DNA of 64,000 nt. Source: Sutterella sp. AM11-39. GTDB taxonomy: Bacteria > Pseudomonadota > Gammaproteobacteria > Burkholderiales > Burkholderiaceae_F. Numbering within the stretch: position 1 is the first letter of the stretch; each line of letters opens with the position of its first letter. A program made the position numbers and the translations under genes. The stretch spans positions 1 to 64,000 of the forward strand of contig NZ_QRLV01000002.1 of assembly GCF_003472385.1 (NCBI RefSeq), read 5' to 3'. The notes below the pieces were generated by a model, which worked only from the letters and a program-made list of their open reading frames with translations, was not told the DNA's origin and made no database searches. Positions 26,085 through 35,239 of the stretch are shown here, in pieces.

Positions 26085-26876
26085 GTGAAAATCGCAACTT
26101 GGAACGTCAACAGCATTAAGGTGCGCCTCGAGCATCTCATCAAGTGGATGGATCTCGCCCGGATAGACGCCGTTGTTCTGCAGGAAACGAAAACCGTCGA
26201 TGAGCTCTTTCCGCTTGCGGAACTTCAGGCGGCAGGGTTCGACGCCGTTTTTCTGGGACAAAAAACCTACAACGGTGTAGCGCTCGTCACGCGCAAGAAC
26301 ACGATCAGGTCAGTGTCCGACGTGGTCTACAACATCCCCGGCTATCCTGACGAACAAAAGCGCATGATCGCCGCCGACATCAAACACGTTTCCGGTACCA
26401 AATTGCGTTTTGCGGGCGTCTATGTGCCCAACGGCACCGAACTCGGCAGCAACCGCTACCTCTACAAGCTCGACTGGATGAGCGCACTGACGACCTGGGT
26501 GCGCGAGCAACTGCAGTCCAAGACGCCTCTGGTACTTGCGGGCGACTTCAACGTAGCGCCGACCGACGCCGACGTCTGGGATCCCGAGGCTTGGAAGGGC
26601 AATCTTCTGGTTTCTCCACCCGAACGCGAGGCATTTGAACGGCTGATCAAAGCCGGTCTTGTGGACACCTGGTCGCTCGGTCTGCACGCGCCCGAAACCT
26701 ACAGCTGGTGGGATTATCGCCAGGCTGGTTTTGAAAAGAACCATGGCCTGCGCATTGACCACGTTCTCGCCTCCTTCGACATCGCCGAGCGTATCGGGGA
26801 AGTCACGATCGATACCGTGCCGCGCGCATGGGAAAAACCGAGCGATCATGCGCCGGTGGTCGTCGTCATTGATTAA
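26085..26876 (+). CDS. xthA: Exodeoxyribonuclease III
   Basis: ExoIII is the main AP endonuclease and 3'-5' exonuclease of base-excision repair. The 263-residue product carries the family motifs ATWNVNSIKVR at the N-terminus, LQETKT near 33, the catalytic GDFNVAPTDADVWDP near 147, RIDHVLAS near 223 and the C-terminal SDHAPVVV. It follows the Nudix gene closely, so the two could share a role in handling oxidised nucleotides and DNA. Confidence 0.96.
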   Translation: MKIATWNVNSIKVRLEHLIKWMDLARIDAVVLQETKTVDELFPLAELQAAGFDAVFLGQKTYNGVALVTRKNTIRSVSDVVYNIPGYPDEQKRMIAADIKHVSGTKLRFAGVYVPNGTELGSNRYLYKLDWMSALTTWVREQLQSKTPLVLAGDFNVAPTDADVWDPEAWKGNLLVSPPEREAFERLIKAGLVDTWSLGLHAPETYSWWDYRQAGFEKNHGLRIDHVLASFDIAERIGEVTIDTVPRAWEKPSDHAPVVVVID

Positions 26877-26980
26877 GCTCTTAGTGCGCGAATTCCTTGA
26901 ATACAATGGTCAACAGCCTCATTTTGTGCCGAAAAACGATATGTCCCAAGCGTTTCCCTCCCTTCCCCTGGGAACATCAA

Positions 26981-27190
26981 CATTCTCCACACTTCAAGAT
27001 CGACACTGGGGTTTTCGAAATCAAGTTTGCAAAAACACAATCCGAAATCCCAACTCTTCTCGACGAAGGCATCACCCAAATCCGAGACCGCCGTTATGGA
27101 AAATCGACACATGCTCCCATACTCAAACGCGCTGTTCTGGTCTTCGACCAATCCTCAAGACAATTTGCCGCATGGCAAGAAACTCCATAG
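26981..27190 (+). pseudogene. Remnant of an AAA-ATPase-like gene (PD-(D/E)XK nuclease C-terminus, PDDEXK_9 type)
   Basis: In a frame different from the following beta-lactamase gene, codons up to the stop at 27188-27190 spell a sequence typical of the C-terminal nuclease-like domain of AAA-ATPase_like proteins. Its landmarks are FKIDTGVFEIKFAKT (acidic residue then E-x-K), GITQIRDRRYGK and AVLVFDQSSRQFAAWQE. No ATPase part or credible start precedes it, so it is a decayed fragment of about 70 codons. It suggests that a fourth relative of the ATPase family once stood here. The exact 5' limit is not clear. Confidence 0.55.
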
Positions 27191-28067
27191 CTTAGGAGCT
27201 CCCCTGATTGCCTTCTGTCTCGGTACAGTCGTCATCAGCGGCTGCAGCACTGTCGCAACCGAAACCGCACCGACGAGCAAGGCGTCTCAAGCGGCCATTG
27301 TGGCTTTAGAAAAGAAGTACGATGCCGCCATCGGCGTGTCACTTCGTGACGCAAAAGGCAAGGTGCTTTTGGAGTGGCGCAGTCGTGAGCGTTTCCCTCT
27401 CACCAGCACCGTCAAGGCTCTGGAATGTGCGCGCGTCTATGAACTGGGACTCGAAAACCACTACGCTCCGATCAAAACCACGCCCATCGTGCCGCATTCT
27501 CCCGTCTACGGAAAAGTAGATCCCGACACGCAGGTGACTTTGAAGGAAGCCTGCCGCGCCGCTCTGTCTCAGAGCGACAACCGTGCCGCCAACTTCATCT
27601 TTGTGCATACCGGCGGACCGAAGGCATTGACCGAGTGGCTGCGGCAAAAGGGCGACAACACCACCCGCAGCGATCGTCTGGAGCCGGATCTGAATCTGTC
27701 CGGCAAAAATGAATACCGCGACACAACGACACCGAGCAATGCATCGCTCAATTGGCAGCGGTTCGACTCAACATTGCCTCAGGCGGCTCGTGAGCAATGG
27801 CTGTCTGACCTTGCATCCAATCAGATGGCCGGCAATCTGTTCCGTTCGCGCCTCCCCGAAAACTGGACGCTTTACGACCGTTCCGGAGCAGGGTCCGATG
27901 AATACTGCGCGACCCGCGCCAATCATGCGATTTTGGTCACGGACAAAGGTGTTCGCTACTATGCCGCCGTGCATTTGAAAGCGCCTGCCGGAACCCCGAT
28001 GGAAAAGCGCGACGCCATCCTGCAGCAGGCCATTGAGGTTGTCTACGCCCACTTGCAGAGCCGATAA
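27096..28067 (+). CDS. Class A beta-lactamase, probable lipoprotein
   Basis: This is a serine beta-lactamase with the class A motifs in order: active-site S-T-V-K (27405-27416), SDN (27573-27581), the omega-loop LEPDLNL carrying the general-base Glu, and RSG in place of KTG (27879-27887). An Arg at that position is known from CARB/PSE carbenicillinases. The N-terminal LIAFCLGTVVISGC is a lipoprotein signal with a lipobox cysteine. The start is uncertain. The first ATG is at 27096, but a TTG at 27165 would give a more normal signal peptide and avoid overlap with the nuclease remnant. No AmpR-type regulator or mobile element is nearby. Confidence 0.82.
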   Translation: MENRHMLPYSNALFWSSTNPQDNLPHGKKLHSLGAPLIAFCLGTVVISGCSTVATETAPTSKASQAAIVALEKKYDAAIGVSLRDAKGKVLLEWRSRERFPLTSTVKALECARVYELGLENHYAPIKTTPIVPHSPVYGKVDPDTQVTLKEACRAALSQSDNRAANFIFVHTGGPKALTEWLRQKGDNTTRSDRLEPDLNLSGKNEYRDTTTPSNASLNWQRFDSTLPQAAREQWLSDLASNQMAGNLFRSRLPENWTLYDRSGAGSDEYCATRANHAILVTDKGVRYYAAVHLKAPAGTPMEKRDAILQQAIEVVYAHLQSR

Positions 28068-28072
28068 GAATT

Positions 28073-28092
28073 GAGCGGCATCTCTGCCGCTC
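28073..28092. terminator. Hairpin between convergent beta-lactamase and iscX
   Basis: A perfect eight-base-pair stem GAGCGGCA/TGCCGCTC with loop TCTC lies between the two convergent genes. A TTTT follows only 9 nt beyond, so it is a weak candidate for a shared terminator. Confidence 0.5.
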
Positions 28093-28102
28093 GCATTCGG
28101 TT

Positions 28103-28300
28103 TTAGCGCTCGTCGAGCCAGGCCTGGAGAATCGCCTCCAGAATCGGTTCATTGCTCTTTTCCGGATCGTCGTCGAAGTCGGGAAGAGCAAGCACGCGCT
28201 CGCGCAATTCGCTCAAGCGCAGCGTGACGGGATCCAGATCGGGCTCGTTGTCGTAGAGCTCTTCGGCGATGCGCTGCGCATCCTTCCACTTGAGCGTCAT
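28103..28300 (-). CDS. iscX: Fe-S assembly protein IscX
   Basis: The 65-residue acidic protein starts MTLKWKDAQRIAEELYD and has the conserved DLDP and LPDFDDDP segments of IscX. IscX binds IscS and iron and tunes the rate of cluster assembly. It is the last gene of the isc operon, three bases after fdx, its standard place. Confidence 0.95.
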   Translation of the reverse strand: MTLKWKDAQRIAEELYDNEPDLDPVTLRLSELRERVLALPDFDDDPEKSNEPILEAILQAWLDER

Positions 28301-28303
28301 GGC

Positions 28304-28639
28304 CTAGTCCTCATGAACAAGATTTCGGTTGTTCTTCGGAATTTCTATCGTAATGTCTTCCGTACCCATCACCGTCTGGCAGGATAAACGAGACAGCGGC
28401 GTGCTGCCGAAAGCGTTGTCGAGCTGATCGTATTCGTCATCGTCGGGCTCGTTCAAAGAATTGAAGCCTTCCTTGACGATCACGTGGCACGTGGCGCAGG
28501 CGCAGTTGTATTCGCAGGCATGCGGAATCTTGATGCCGGCGGCGTTCAAAGCCTGAGCAAGCTTGGCGCCGGTCTTGACTTCGATGCGGGCGCCTTCGGG
28601 ACAAAACGTTTCGTTGGGCAAAATAGTGACAATCGGCAT
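28304..28639 (-). CDS. fdx: [2Fe-2S] ferredoxin of the ISC system
   Basis: The 111-residue adrenodoxin-type ferredoxin has three clustered ligands in CEYNCACATCHV and the fourth in LSRLSCQTV. It supplies electrons for cluster assembly on IscU. It lies between hscA and iscX, as expected for the operon. Confidence 0.95.
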   Translation of the reverse strand: MPIVTILPNETFCPEGARIEVKTGAKLAQALNAAGIKIPHACEYNCACATCHVIVKEGFNSLNEPDDDEYDQLDNAFGSTPLSRLSCQTVMGTEDITIEIPKNNRNLVHED

Positions 28640-28660
28640 TTTCTTATTTCCGAGTTTGCG

Positions 28661-30547
28661 TTACTGGCCGAGCACGTCGTCAACCGACTTGCCTTCGAGA
28701 GCGAGTCGAATCGAGCGGTCCATGCGTCGGGCGGCAAATTCTTCCGTGGACTTGGCAACGGCATCAATAGCCTGTTTGATCGCTTCGGTATCCGTTCCTT
28801 CACGCACCGTGTTGAGGTGACTCAAGGCATCGTCGACGACCTTGCGTTCTTCTTGAGACAGAAGATCGGCGTCGGCCGCCAAGGCCGAGTTGGTGGATTC
28901 GATGATGCGCAGCGCTTCGACTTTCTGTTCGCGCAGTTCGCGCTCGTGCATGTCCTCTTCGGCCGCACGATTGCCTTCCTGCAGCATACGGATCACATCC
29001 TCATCGGACAGACCGTAGCTCGGCTTGACCATAATCGAGCTTTCCACACCCGTTGTCATTTCGCGGGCGGAAACGGAAAGAAGTCCGTCGGCATCGATCT
29101 GAAACGTCACACGAATGCGTGCGGCACCGGCGGCCATCGGCGGGATACCACGCAGCTCGAACTTAGCCAAAGAGCGGCACTTGTCCACCACTTCGCGTTC
29201 GCCCTGGACCACATGAATGGCCATTGCGGTCTGACCGTCCTTGAAGGTCGTAAAGTCCTGCGCCATCGCCGTCGGAATGGCGGTATTGCGCGGAATCACC
29301 TTTTCAACCAGGCCGCCCATGGTTTCCAACCCCAGCGAAAGCGGCGTGACGTCAAGAAGCAGCCAGTCGTCACCCTCGGACGTGTTGCCCGCAAGCTTGT
29401 TGGCCTGCATCGAAGCACCGATCGCCACGACCTTGTCGGGATCAATGTCACAGAACGGTTCGCGGCCGAAGTAATCGCGAACGGCCTCGCGCACGCACGG
29501 CATGCGGGTCGAACCGCCCACGAGCACCACGCCCTTGACGTCGTCGGTGGAAAGCTGAGCGTCAGAAAGCACGTTTTTGACGGCGTCAATCGTCTTTTGC
29601 ACCAAATGTGCCGTCATGGCGTCGAATTCGGAGCGAGTAAGCACTTCATCAAGCTTGCGGCCATCGGAAAGTTCCACCGTCACGCGAGTTTCCTGCACAT
29701 CGGTGAGTGCTTCGCGTGCGGCCTTGACGGCAATCGTCAGGCGCTTTTTGTCCGAGGCCGTGAGAATGTCGGCATGCAGTCCCGCCCCCAGCTTCTCAAT
29801 GGCCCAGCAAACCAGGCGATGGTCGAAATCGTCGCCACCAAGCGCCGAATTGCCCCCCGTAGCAAGCACTTCAAAGACACCCTTGGTAAGGTTCAAAAGC
29901 GAAACGTCAAACGTACCGCCACCGAGGTCGTAGACCAGATACTTGCCTTCGGCTCCGTTGTCCAGACCATATGCCAGTGCCGCAGCCGTAGGTTCGTTGA
30001 GAAGACGGAGTACGTTGAGGCCTGCCAGTTTTGCGGCGTCCTTCGTCGCCTGGCGCTGTGCGTCATCAAAATAGGCAGGGACCGTGATCACGGCGCCGAC
30101 GAGCTCCGCACCGACGCGATGTTCGGCTCGTTCGCGCAGGACCTTCAGAATTTCCGCGGAGACCTCCACCGGGCTCTTGACGCCCTGGCGAGTCTGAATG
30201 CGCACCATGCCGGGCGCGTCTTCGAAGTGATACGGAACGATCACATTGCCCGTCACATCCTTCATGCCACGCCCCATCAGACGCTTGACAGAGCTGATGG
30301 TGTTCAGGGGATCTGACGCCAAATGCGGCACAGCGTCCCAGCCGACGGCGACGCCCTCTTCGGGCAAATAGCGCACAACGGAAGGCAAAAGGAAGTGCCC
30401 TTCTTCGTCGGGCAATACTTCAGGTGTTCCGTTTAAAACAAGCGCGACCAGAGAATTGGTGGTGCCCAGATCAATGCCGGCGGCAAAGCGCTCTTCGTGA
30501 GGCGCAGCCGACATGCCCGGTTCGGCAATCTGCAGAAGTCCCAGCAT
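28661..30547 (-). CDS. hscA: Fe-S cluster chaperone HscA (Hsp70 family)
   Basis: HscA is the specialised Hsp70 that, with HscB, drives cluster transfer from IscU to target proteins. The 628-residue product begins [19 protein letters not shown], then the ATPase motif [34 protein letters not shown] and [13 protein letters not shown]. The substrate-binding domain begins after [14 protein letters not shown]. Length and the N-terminal extension match HscA rather than DnaK. Confidence 0.96.
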   Translation of the reverse strand: MLGLLQIAEPGMSAAPHEERFAAGIDLGTTNSLVALVLNGTPEVLPDEEGHFLLPSVVRYLPEEGVAVGWDAVPHLASDPLNTISSVKRLMGRGMKDVTGNVIVPYHFEDAPGMVRIQTRQGVKSPVEVSAEILKVLRERAEHRVGAELVGAVITVPAYFDDAQRQATKDAAKLAGLNVLRLLNEPTAAALAYGLDNGAEGKYLVYDLGGGTFDVSLLNLTKGVFEVLATGGNSALGGDDFDHRLVCWAIEKLGAGLHADILTASDKKRLTIAVKAAREALTDVQETRVTVELSDGRKLDEVLTRSEFDAMTAHLVQKTIDAVKNVLSDAQLSTDDVKGVVLVGGSTRMPCVREAVRDYFGREPFCDIDPDKVVAIGASMQANKLAGNTSEGDDWLLLDVTPLSLGLETMGGLVEKVIPRNTAIPTAMAQDFTTFKDGQTAMAIHVVQGEREVVDKCRSLAKFELRGIPPMAAGAARIRVTFQIDADGLLSVSAREMTTGVESSIMVKPSYGLSDEDVIRMLQEGNRAAEEDMHERELREQKVEALRIIESTNSALAADADLLSQEERKVVDDALSHLNTVREGTDTEAIKQAIDAVAKSTEEFAARRMDRSIRLALEGKSVDDVLGQ

Positions 30548-30560
30548 TTTGTTGTTCTTT

Positions 30561-31079
30561 TTAGAGCGCGGCAGCGGTGCTTCCCGCGCGGTGAATTTCT
30601 TTGAGAAGCTTTTCGATAAACATCAGACGGCGCACTTGACTGCGGGCGCCGTCGAAGTCGTGCTCGACGTCAATCAATCGCGTCAGCTGAGCAATGAGTT
30701 CGTCTCGGGAAGCTTGAACTTCCGTCGTCAAACGCTCGATCTTGTCCGTGTCGCCGTCGGCATCCTCGAGTGCCTCGCGCCACATCATCTGCTGCATCAA
30801 AAAATCGCCCGGCATGCGCGTGTCGGTTTCTCGGCCGACATCCACACCTGCGTTTTGCAGCAGAAGCGTTGCTCGAGACACCGGATCGATGAGTGCGTCG
30901 CGCGCTTCATTGATGCGACCGGCCCACTGCTCGGCCACACGCCGTTCGGCGGCAGGGCGAGAGGCAAACTTATCCGGATGCACCAGAGCGATTGCCCGGC
31001 GCCAGGCTTCCTCCACCTTGTCTTCGGAAAGCGCAAAGACAGCAGGCAGCGACAAAAGCGTAAACGCGTTTTGAGCCAT
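30561..31079 (-). CDS. hscB: Fe-S co-chaperone HscB (J domain)
   Basis: The 172-residue protein has an N-terminal J domain with the HPD tripeptide ([12 protein letters not shown], about 33-44) that stimulates HscA ATPase. Its C-terminal helical domain binds IscU. It lies just upstream of hscA in the operon, 13 nt apart. Confidence 0.95.
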   Translation of the reverse strand: MAQNAFTLLSLPAVFALSEDKVEEAWRRAIALVHPDKFASRPAAERRVAEQWAGRINEARDALIDPVSRATLLLQNAGVDVGRETDTRMPGDFLMQQMMWREALEDADGDTDKIERLTTEVQASRDELIAQLTRLIDVEHDFDGARSQVRRLMFIEKLLKEIHRAGSTAAAL

Positions 31080-31088
31080 TGCGACGCC

Positions 31089-31412
31089 TTAGACGTGGAA
31101 AGACTTGCCGCATCCGCAGCGTTCTTTTTCCTGCGGATTGTTGTACTTGAAGCCTTCCTGCAGACCTTCCTTGACGTAGTCAAGCTCGGTACCGTCAATG
31201 TAGGGCAGGCTCTTGGCATCTACCACGACCTTTACGCCGTGACTTTCCCAAACCTGATCGTCTTCGTTGACGACATCGGCAAACTCAAGCTTGTAGGCCA
31301 TACCCGAGCAACCGCTCGTCTTGACACCAAGGCGCAAACCGATGCCCTTGCCACGCTTGGTCAAAAAAGCGGAAACGTGGCGGGCCGCCGCCTCGGTAAG
31401 AGTGACTGACAT
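31089..31412 (-). CDS. iscA: A-type Fe-S carrier protein IscA
   Basis: The 107-residue product starts [13 protein letters not shown] and has the three A-type cysteines: one in TSGCSGMAY near 36 and two in the C-terminal CGCGKSFHV. IscA carries clusters or iron to apo-targets. The start at 31412 fits the family; longer in-frame codons run into the iscU intergenic gap. Confidence 0.95.
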   Translation of the reverse strand: MSVTLTEAAARHVSAFLTKRGKGIGLRLGVKTSGCSGMAYKLEFADVVNEDDQVWESHGVKVVVDAKSLPYIDGTELDYVKEGLQEGFKYNNPQEKERCGCGKSFHV

Positions 31413-31447
31413 TGTGTTTTGTCCTCGTATAAAGCGTTGTGTTCGAT

Positions 31448-31831
31448 TTACTTGGCGTGCTTGGCCTTGTAGTCGTCGATGGCGGCCTTGACGGCGTCTT
31501 CGGCCAAAATCGAGCAATGAATCTTCACCGGCGGCAGGGCGAGCTCTTCGGCAATTTCCGCATTGGAAATCTTGGCAGCTTCCTCAAGCGTCTTGCCCTT
31601 GACCCATTCGGACACGAGCGAGCTCGAAGCGATCGCCGAGCCGCAGCCGTAGGTCTTGAACTTCGCGTCCTCAATGACACCTTCGTCGTTGACCTTGATC
31701 TGAAGACGCATCACGTCGCCGCAGGCGGGAGCACCCACCATACCGGTGCCGACCGATTCGTCGTTCTTGTCGAGCGTGCCGACGTTTCGCGGATTTTCGT
31801 AGTGATCCATCAATTTTTCGCTGTAGGGCAT
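31448..31831 (-). CDS. iscU: Fe-S cluster scaffold IscU
   Basis: IscU is the scaffold on which IscS and ferredoxin build clusters. The 127-residue protein has the three conserved cysteines (GAPACGDV near 37, TYGCGSAIA near 63, [10 protein letters not shown] near 106), the Asp at position 39, and the LPPVK motif recognised by HscA. Confidence 0.97.
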   Translation of the reverse strand: MPYSEKLMDHYENPRNVGTLDKNDESVGTGMVGAPACGDVMRLQIKVNDEGVIEDAKFKTYGCGSAIASSSLVSEWVKGKTLEEAAKISNAEIAEELALPPVKIHCSILAEDAVKAAIDDYKAKHAK

Positions 31832-31872
31832 TTTCCTGTCCTCAATGCAAACTTTTCAAAATTCGAGACAAA

Positions 31873-33087
31873 TCAGTGAGCCGACCACTTCACTTCGGCG
31901 AGATCGATGCCTTCCTTGTGCATTTCCCAAAGTGGCGACAGTTCGCGCAGCTTGGCGACCTTTTCGGTGAGAAGCTTCACGGTGAAATCAATATCCTCTT
32001 CGGTCGTAAAGCGGCCAAGCGTGAAGCGAATCGAGCTGTGCGCGAGTTCGTCGTTGCGGCCGATGGCGCGCAACACGTAGCTCGGCTCAAGCGAAGCCGA
32101 CGTGCAAGCCGATCCGGAGCTCACGGCGATGTCCTTGAGCGCCATCATGAGGCTTTCGCCTTCAATGTAGGCAAAAGAAATATTGAGATTCGTCGGAACA
32201 CGGTGCTTGAGATCACCGTTGACGTACACATCAGGGATATTCTTCAAAATGCCGTCAAGCAGACGCTTGGAGAGCTTTTCGGCGTGTTCGCGATCCTTGT
32301 CGGCTTCAAGAAGCGCCAGTCGGTAGGCCTCCCCCATGCCAACGATCTGGTGTGTTGCAAGCGTGCCGGAGCGCATGCCGCGTTCGTGACCGCCGCCGTG
32401 AATCTGGGGCTCAATGCGCACGCGCGGCTTGCGGCGAACGTAGAGAGCGCCGATGCCCTTGGGGCCGTAGACCTTGTGCGACGACAGGCTCATCAAATCG
32501 ATCTTGAGCTTTTGCGTGTCGATGATGAGCTTGCCCGGCGCCTGCGTTGCGTCGCAGTGAAAGAGCACGCCGCGTTCGCGGCAAATATTGCCGATGGCTT
32601 CGATGTCCTGCACAACGCCGATTTCGTTATTGACGGCCATCACGGACACGAGCGTCGTATCCGGGCGGATGGCTGCCTTGAGGTCTTCGAGGTCGATGAG
32701 GCCATTTTCCTGCACATCGAGGTAGGTGACTTCATACCCTTCGGTTTCAAGATGGCGCATGCTGTCCAAAACAGCCTTGTGTTCCGTCTTGACCGTGATG
32801 AGGTGCTTGCCCTTGTCGCGATAGAAATGCGCCGCGCCCTTAATGGCGAGGTTGTCGGATTCGGTTGCGCCCGACGTGAACACGATTTCGCGGGGATCGG
32901 CGTTAATGTAGGCCGCGATGTGGCCGCGGGCTTCCTCCACCGCCTTTTCGGCTTCCCAACCATAAGCGTGCGAGCGGCTTGCGGGATTACCGAACTTTTC
33001 GCACAGGTAGGGGATCATCTTTTCGGCCACGCGGGGATCGACAGGCGTGGTGGCCGAGTAGTCAAGATAAACAACGTGATGCTGCAT
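31873..33087 (-). CDS. iscS: Cysteine desulfurase IscS
   Basis: IscS takes sulfur from cysteine using pyridoxal phosphate and passes it to IscU, and to tRNA-thiolation and other acceptors. The 404-residue product shows [14 protein letters not shown] at the start, [14 protein letters not shown], the PLP-lysine motif [16 protein letters not shown] (about 200-215), and the active-site cysteine loop [14 protein letters not shown] near 328. Length equals that of E. coli IscS. Confidence 0.97.
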   Translation of the reverse strand: MQHHVVYLDYSATTPVDPRVAEKMIPYLCEKFGNPASRSHAYGWEAEKAVEEARGHIAAYINADPREIVFTSGATESDNLAIKGAAHFYRDKGKHLITVKTEHKAVLDSMRHLETEGYEVTYLDVQENGLIDLEDLKAAIRPDTTLVSVMAVNNEIGVVQDIEAIGNICRERGVLFHCDATQAPGKLIIDTQKLKIDLMSLSSHKVYGPKGIGALYVRRKPRVRIEPQIHGGGHERGMRSGTLATHQIVGMGEAYRLALLEADKDREHAEKLSKRLLDGILKNIPDVYVNGDLKHRVPTNLNISFAYIEGESLMMALKDIAVSSGSACTSASLEPSYVLRAIGRNDELAHSSIRFTLGRFTTEEDIDFTVKLLTEKVAKLRELSPLWEMHKEGIDLAEVKWSAH

Positions 33088-33183
33088 TTTTGCGTCTCTT
33101 TACTGTTGTTGGCGCCCGCTCTCGACTCAAACAGCCCGAGAGCGCGCGCATTTTTAATTTGTTTCGTGCGGCAGTCCTTTTGT

Positions 33184-33657
33184 TCAGCTCTTCGGTTCGG
33201 TGATGTGCACAATGATCGGCTGTTCGCGCACTTCGCCGTGATGAGCGTGCTCCTTCAAACTTTTCTCCTTGATGGACTGCAGCGACTGGGCATTGAGAAA
33301 TTCGGCCATCTTGGCGTTCAGGTCCGCCCACAGTCCGTGAGCCAAACACTGTGCACCTCCGCGGCATGCCGCACCGCCCTGGCACTGGGACATGTCCATG
33401 ATGCCCTCGACGGCTTCGACAATTTCGCCGGCGCTGATTTCTGAGGCGTCGCGCCCGAGACGATAACCGCCGCCGGGACCGCGCACGCTTTTGACAAGCT
33501 CGGCACGACGTAGCTTCCCAAAGATCTGCTCCAAATAAGGAAGCGAAATCTTCTGCCGTTTGGCGATGTCAGCCAACCGCACCGGGCCGTTTTCGCTGTG
33601 CAGCGAAAGGTCAATCATGCTGGTGACCGCAAAGCGGCCTCGCGTGGTGAGTTTCAC
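33184..33657 (-). CDS. iscR: Fe-S cluster-sensing regulator IscR (Rrf2 family)
   Basis: IscR senses cluster supply and represses the isc operon when loaded with [2Fe-2S]. The product has an N-terminal winged helix (LTTRGRFAVTSM then KISLPYLEQIFGKL) and the ligands C-x5-C-x5-C-x2-H (SQCQGGAACRGGAQCLAH). The start is a GTG at 33657 with CGGAAGG upstream, giving 157 residues (E. coli 162). Longer in-frame codons to 33780 would run through the promoter and are unlikely to be translated. Confidence 0.94.
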   Translation of the reverse strand: MKLTTRGRFAVTSMIDLSLHSENGPVRLADIAKRQKISLPYLEQIFGKLRRAELVKSVRGPGGGYRLGRDASEISAGEIVEAVEGIMDMSQCQGGAACRGGAQCLAHGLWADLNAKMAEFLNAQSLQSIKEKSLKEHAHHGEVREQPIIVHITEPKS

Positions 33658-33725
33658 AGTCTTGCCTTCCGACGAAGTGGATTGCCCAACCGGCCCCAAA
33701 GGCCGATCTCTAGCGCTCTTCTCTA

Positions 33726-33750
33726 ATAACCTAGTTTGCGAGTCAAGAAT
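33726..33750 (-). promoter_or_regulatory. Candidate IscR type 1 binding site upstream of iscR
   Basis: On the minus strand, 25 bases fit much of the type 1 IscR pattern: ATT-CTT-GACT, five A-rich bases, ACTA, GGT, TAT. The left half matches well and the right half (ACTA against AGTC) less so. It lies about 70 nt before the GTG start, which suits autoregulation. Confidence 0.5.
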
Positions 33751-33761
33751 ATTAATGAAAA

Positions 33762-33786
33762 ATACCCAACAATAAAACATGGGTAT
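33762..33786. repeat. Inverted repeat upstream of iscR
   Basis: ATACCCA and TGGGTAT arms are separated by 11 bases, 12 bp beyond the candidate IscR site. It could be a second regulator's operator in the iscR/ATPase intergenic region; no known consensus is recognised. Confidence 0.4.
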
Positions 33787-33854
33787 TGGTCCAGTCGTCC
33801 GCTTGTATCTACACCATTGATCCGATCAATCGCAATACTCGACGCAACTGGCTT

Positions 33855-33930
33855 CATTTCAGATTTTTTTAAACTATACTTAATAAAAATCTAGATTTTT
33901 GTAAAGTACAACTAGCAATTATCTGAAATG
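33855..33930. repeat. 76-bp nested palindrome ending in the start codon of an ATPase gene
   Basis: Outer arms CATTTCAGAT (33855-33864) and ATCTGAAATG (33921-33930) are perfect inverted copies. The inner core at 33885-33900 is a perfect 16-bp palindrome (AAAAATCTAGATTTTT). Both share the same centre, between 33892 and 33893, and half of the positions between them also pair. The right arm contains the ATG of the gene at 33928. This could be an autoregulatory operator or an mRNA structure masking the start. Confidence 0.75.
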
Positions 33931-35079
33931 GCATACATCGCACGTTCACTCACCGCTCTTCTTGAACGCACGCCAGCCGATAAAGCCATTGTGGTCTTCG
34001 GTGCTCGACAGACAGGCAAAACAACGCTGCTGGAGCACCTTTTCCAAGACCGGAAAGTGAAATGGCTCTCGGGCGACGAGCCTCAGGATCGAGAATTACT
34101 CACGTCGTTGTCTTCCAAAGCGGACATCTCGATTTTGCTTTCCGGTCTTGACGTTCTGGTGATTGACGAAGCCCAGCGCATCCAGGGCATCGGCATGCTT
34201 CTCAAACGTTTGGAGGACAGCAAACCTTCGTGCCTCATTTTTGCCACTGGTTCCAGTTCTTTGGAATTGGCCGGCGGTGTCATGGAGTCAGCCGCGGGAC
34301 GTTTGTGGCCGATGACTCTTTTTCCATTGTCCGTGTCAGAACTGGCCGATCACAATAGTTGGCTTGACGTCATGGAGTCCTTGCCCATTCGATTGACAGT
34401 AGGCAGCTACCCGGAAATCGTGACTCACCCGCAAAGATCCAAGGCAACTTTAAGGTACCTCTTCGAGAGCATCGTTTTCAAAGACTTGTTTGCCATCGCC
34501 GGCATCCGCCGTTCAGAGCAGTTTCTGCATCTCGTTAGGCTTTTGGCGGCTAACATCGGCAATCCCTGCTCTTTCAGCAGTTTGGGTCAACAGTGCGGAT
34601 TAAGTAGTCCCACCGTCGAGCGATGTGTAAGCCTTCTCGAGCAAAGCTTCATTGTGAAGACACTGCCGTGTTACTCCTCAAACTTCGCAACGGAACTAAA
34701 AAAATCCAAGAAGATTTACTTTTACGATCTGGGCATCCGAAACGCCGCTCTCGACAATTTCACGCCATTCTCATCTCGTAGTGATTTGGAACGCGGAGCT
34801 CTCTGGGAAAATTTTGTCATCATCGAGCGGCTCAAATGGCATCGTTATCGACAAGACGAAACACAACTCTACTTTTGGCGCGACCGCAACAAAAGCGAAG
34901 TGGATCTTTTGGAAGTCGACGAAGACGGTTCGCTTCACGCCTTTGAATGCAAATTGACGAATGCGCAAGCAAAAGCGCCGAAAAGTTTTGCGAGCAAATA
35001 TCCCGATGCGTCGTTCGAGGTCATCACGATGCAAACGCTCCATCGTTTTTTCCAGTCTGAGACCTCGGACTTGTCTTAA
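33928..35079 (+). CDS. Stand-alone AAA ATPase, AAA_14/DUF4143 type, with nuclease-like C-terminus
   Basis: The 383-residue protein has Walker A FGARQTGKTT near 24-33, Walker B LVIDEAQR near 83 and the sensor ATGSSS near 110. The DUF4143 part follows (SFSSLGQQCGLSSPTVERCVSLLEQSFIV and KIYFYDLGIRNAAL). Its C-terminal KSEVDLLEVDEDGSLHAFECKL carries the acidic plus E-x-K pattern of PD-(D/E)XK folds. It is unrelated in local sequence to the first ATPase but has the same layout. The role of the family is unknown. It stands alone between iscR and an ABC permease, with a large palindrome at its start. Confidence 0.84.
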   Translation: MAYIARSLTALLERTPADKAIVVFGARQTGKTTLLEHLFQDRKVKWLSGDEPQDRELLTSLSSKADISILLSGLDVLVIDEAQRIQGIGMLLKRLEDSKPSCLIFATGSSSLELAGGVMESAAGRLWPMTLFPLSVSELADHNSWLDVMESLPIRLTVGSYPEIVTHPQRSKATLRYLFESIVFKDLFAIAGIRRSEQFLHLVRLLAANIGNPCSFSSLGQQCGLSSPTVERCVSLLEQSFIVKTLPCYSSNFATELKKSKKIYFYDLGIRNAALDNFTPFSSRSDLERGALWENFVIIERLKWHRYRQDETQLYFWRDRNKSEVDLLEVDEDGSLHAFECKLTNAQAKAPKSFASKYPDASFEVITMQTLHRFFQSETSDLS

Positions 35080-35239
35080 TTGGTCAAGTCCATAATGCAC
35101 ACCTTTCGAAGCAATTTTGCTCAATAGGTGCGGTTGCGCGAGTGCTTCGGTACAATGCGCAGAAATACGCGGCCGACGAGTGTTGAGACGCGCGTTTTTT
35201 CGCGCCCCTGCGTTCCCCCGTTAAAAGGATAAAAACACA

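Noticed and set aside
28484..30316. 610-codon open frame on the plus strand opposite hscA
   Set aside because: Shadow of hscA; no domain, no ribosome-binding site and wrong codon use. The same applies to long antisense frames over pyrD, iscS, lysS, prfB, hrpA and the kinase gene.
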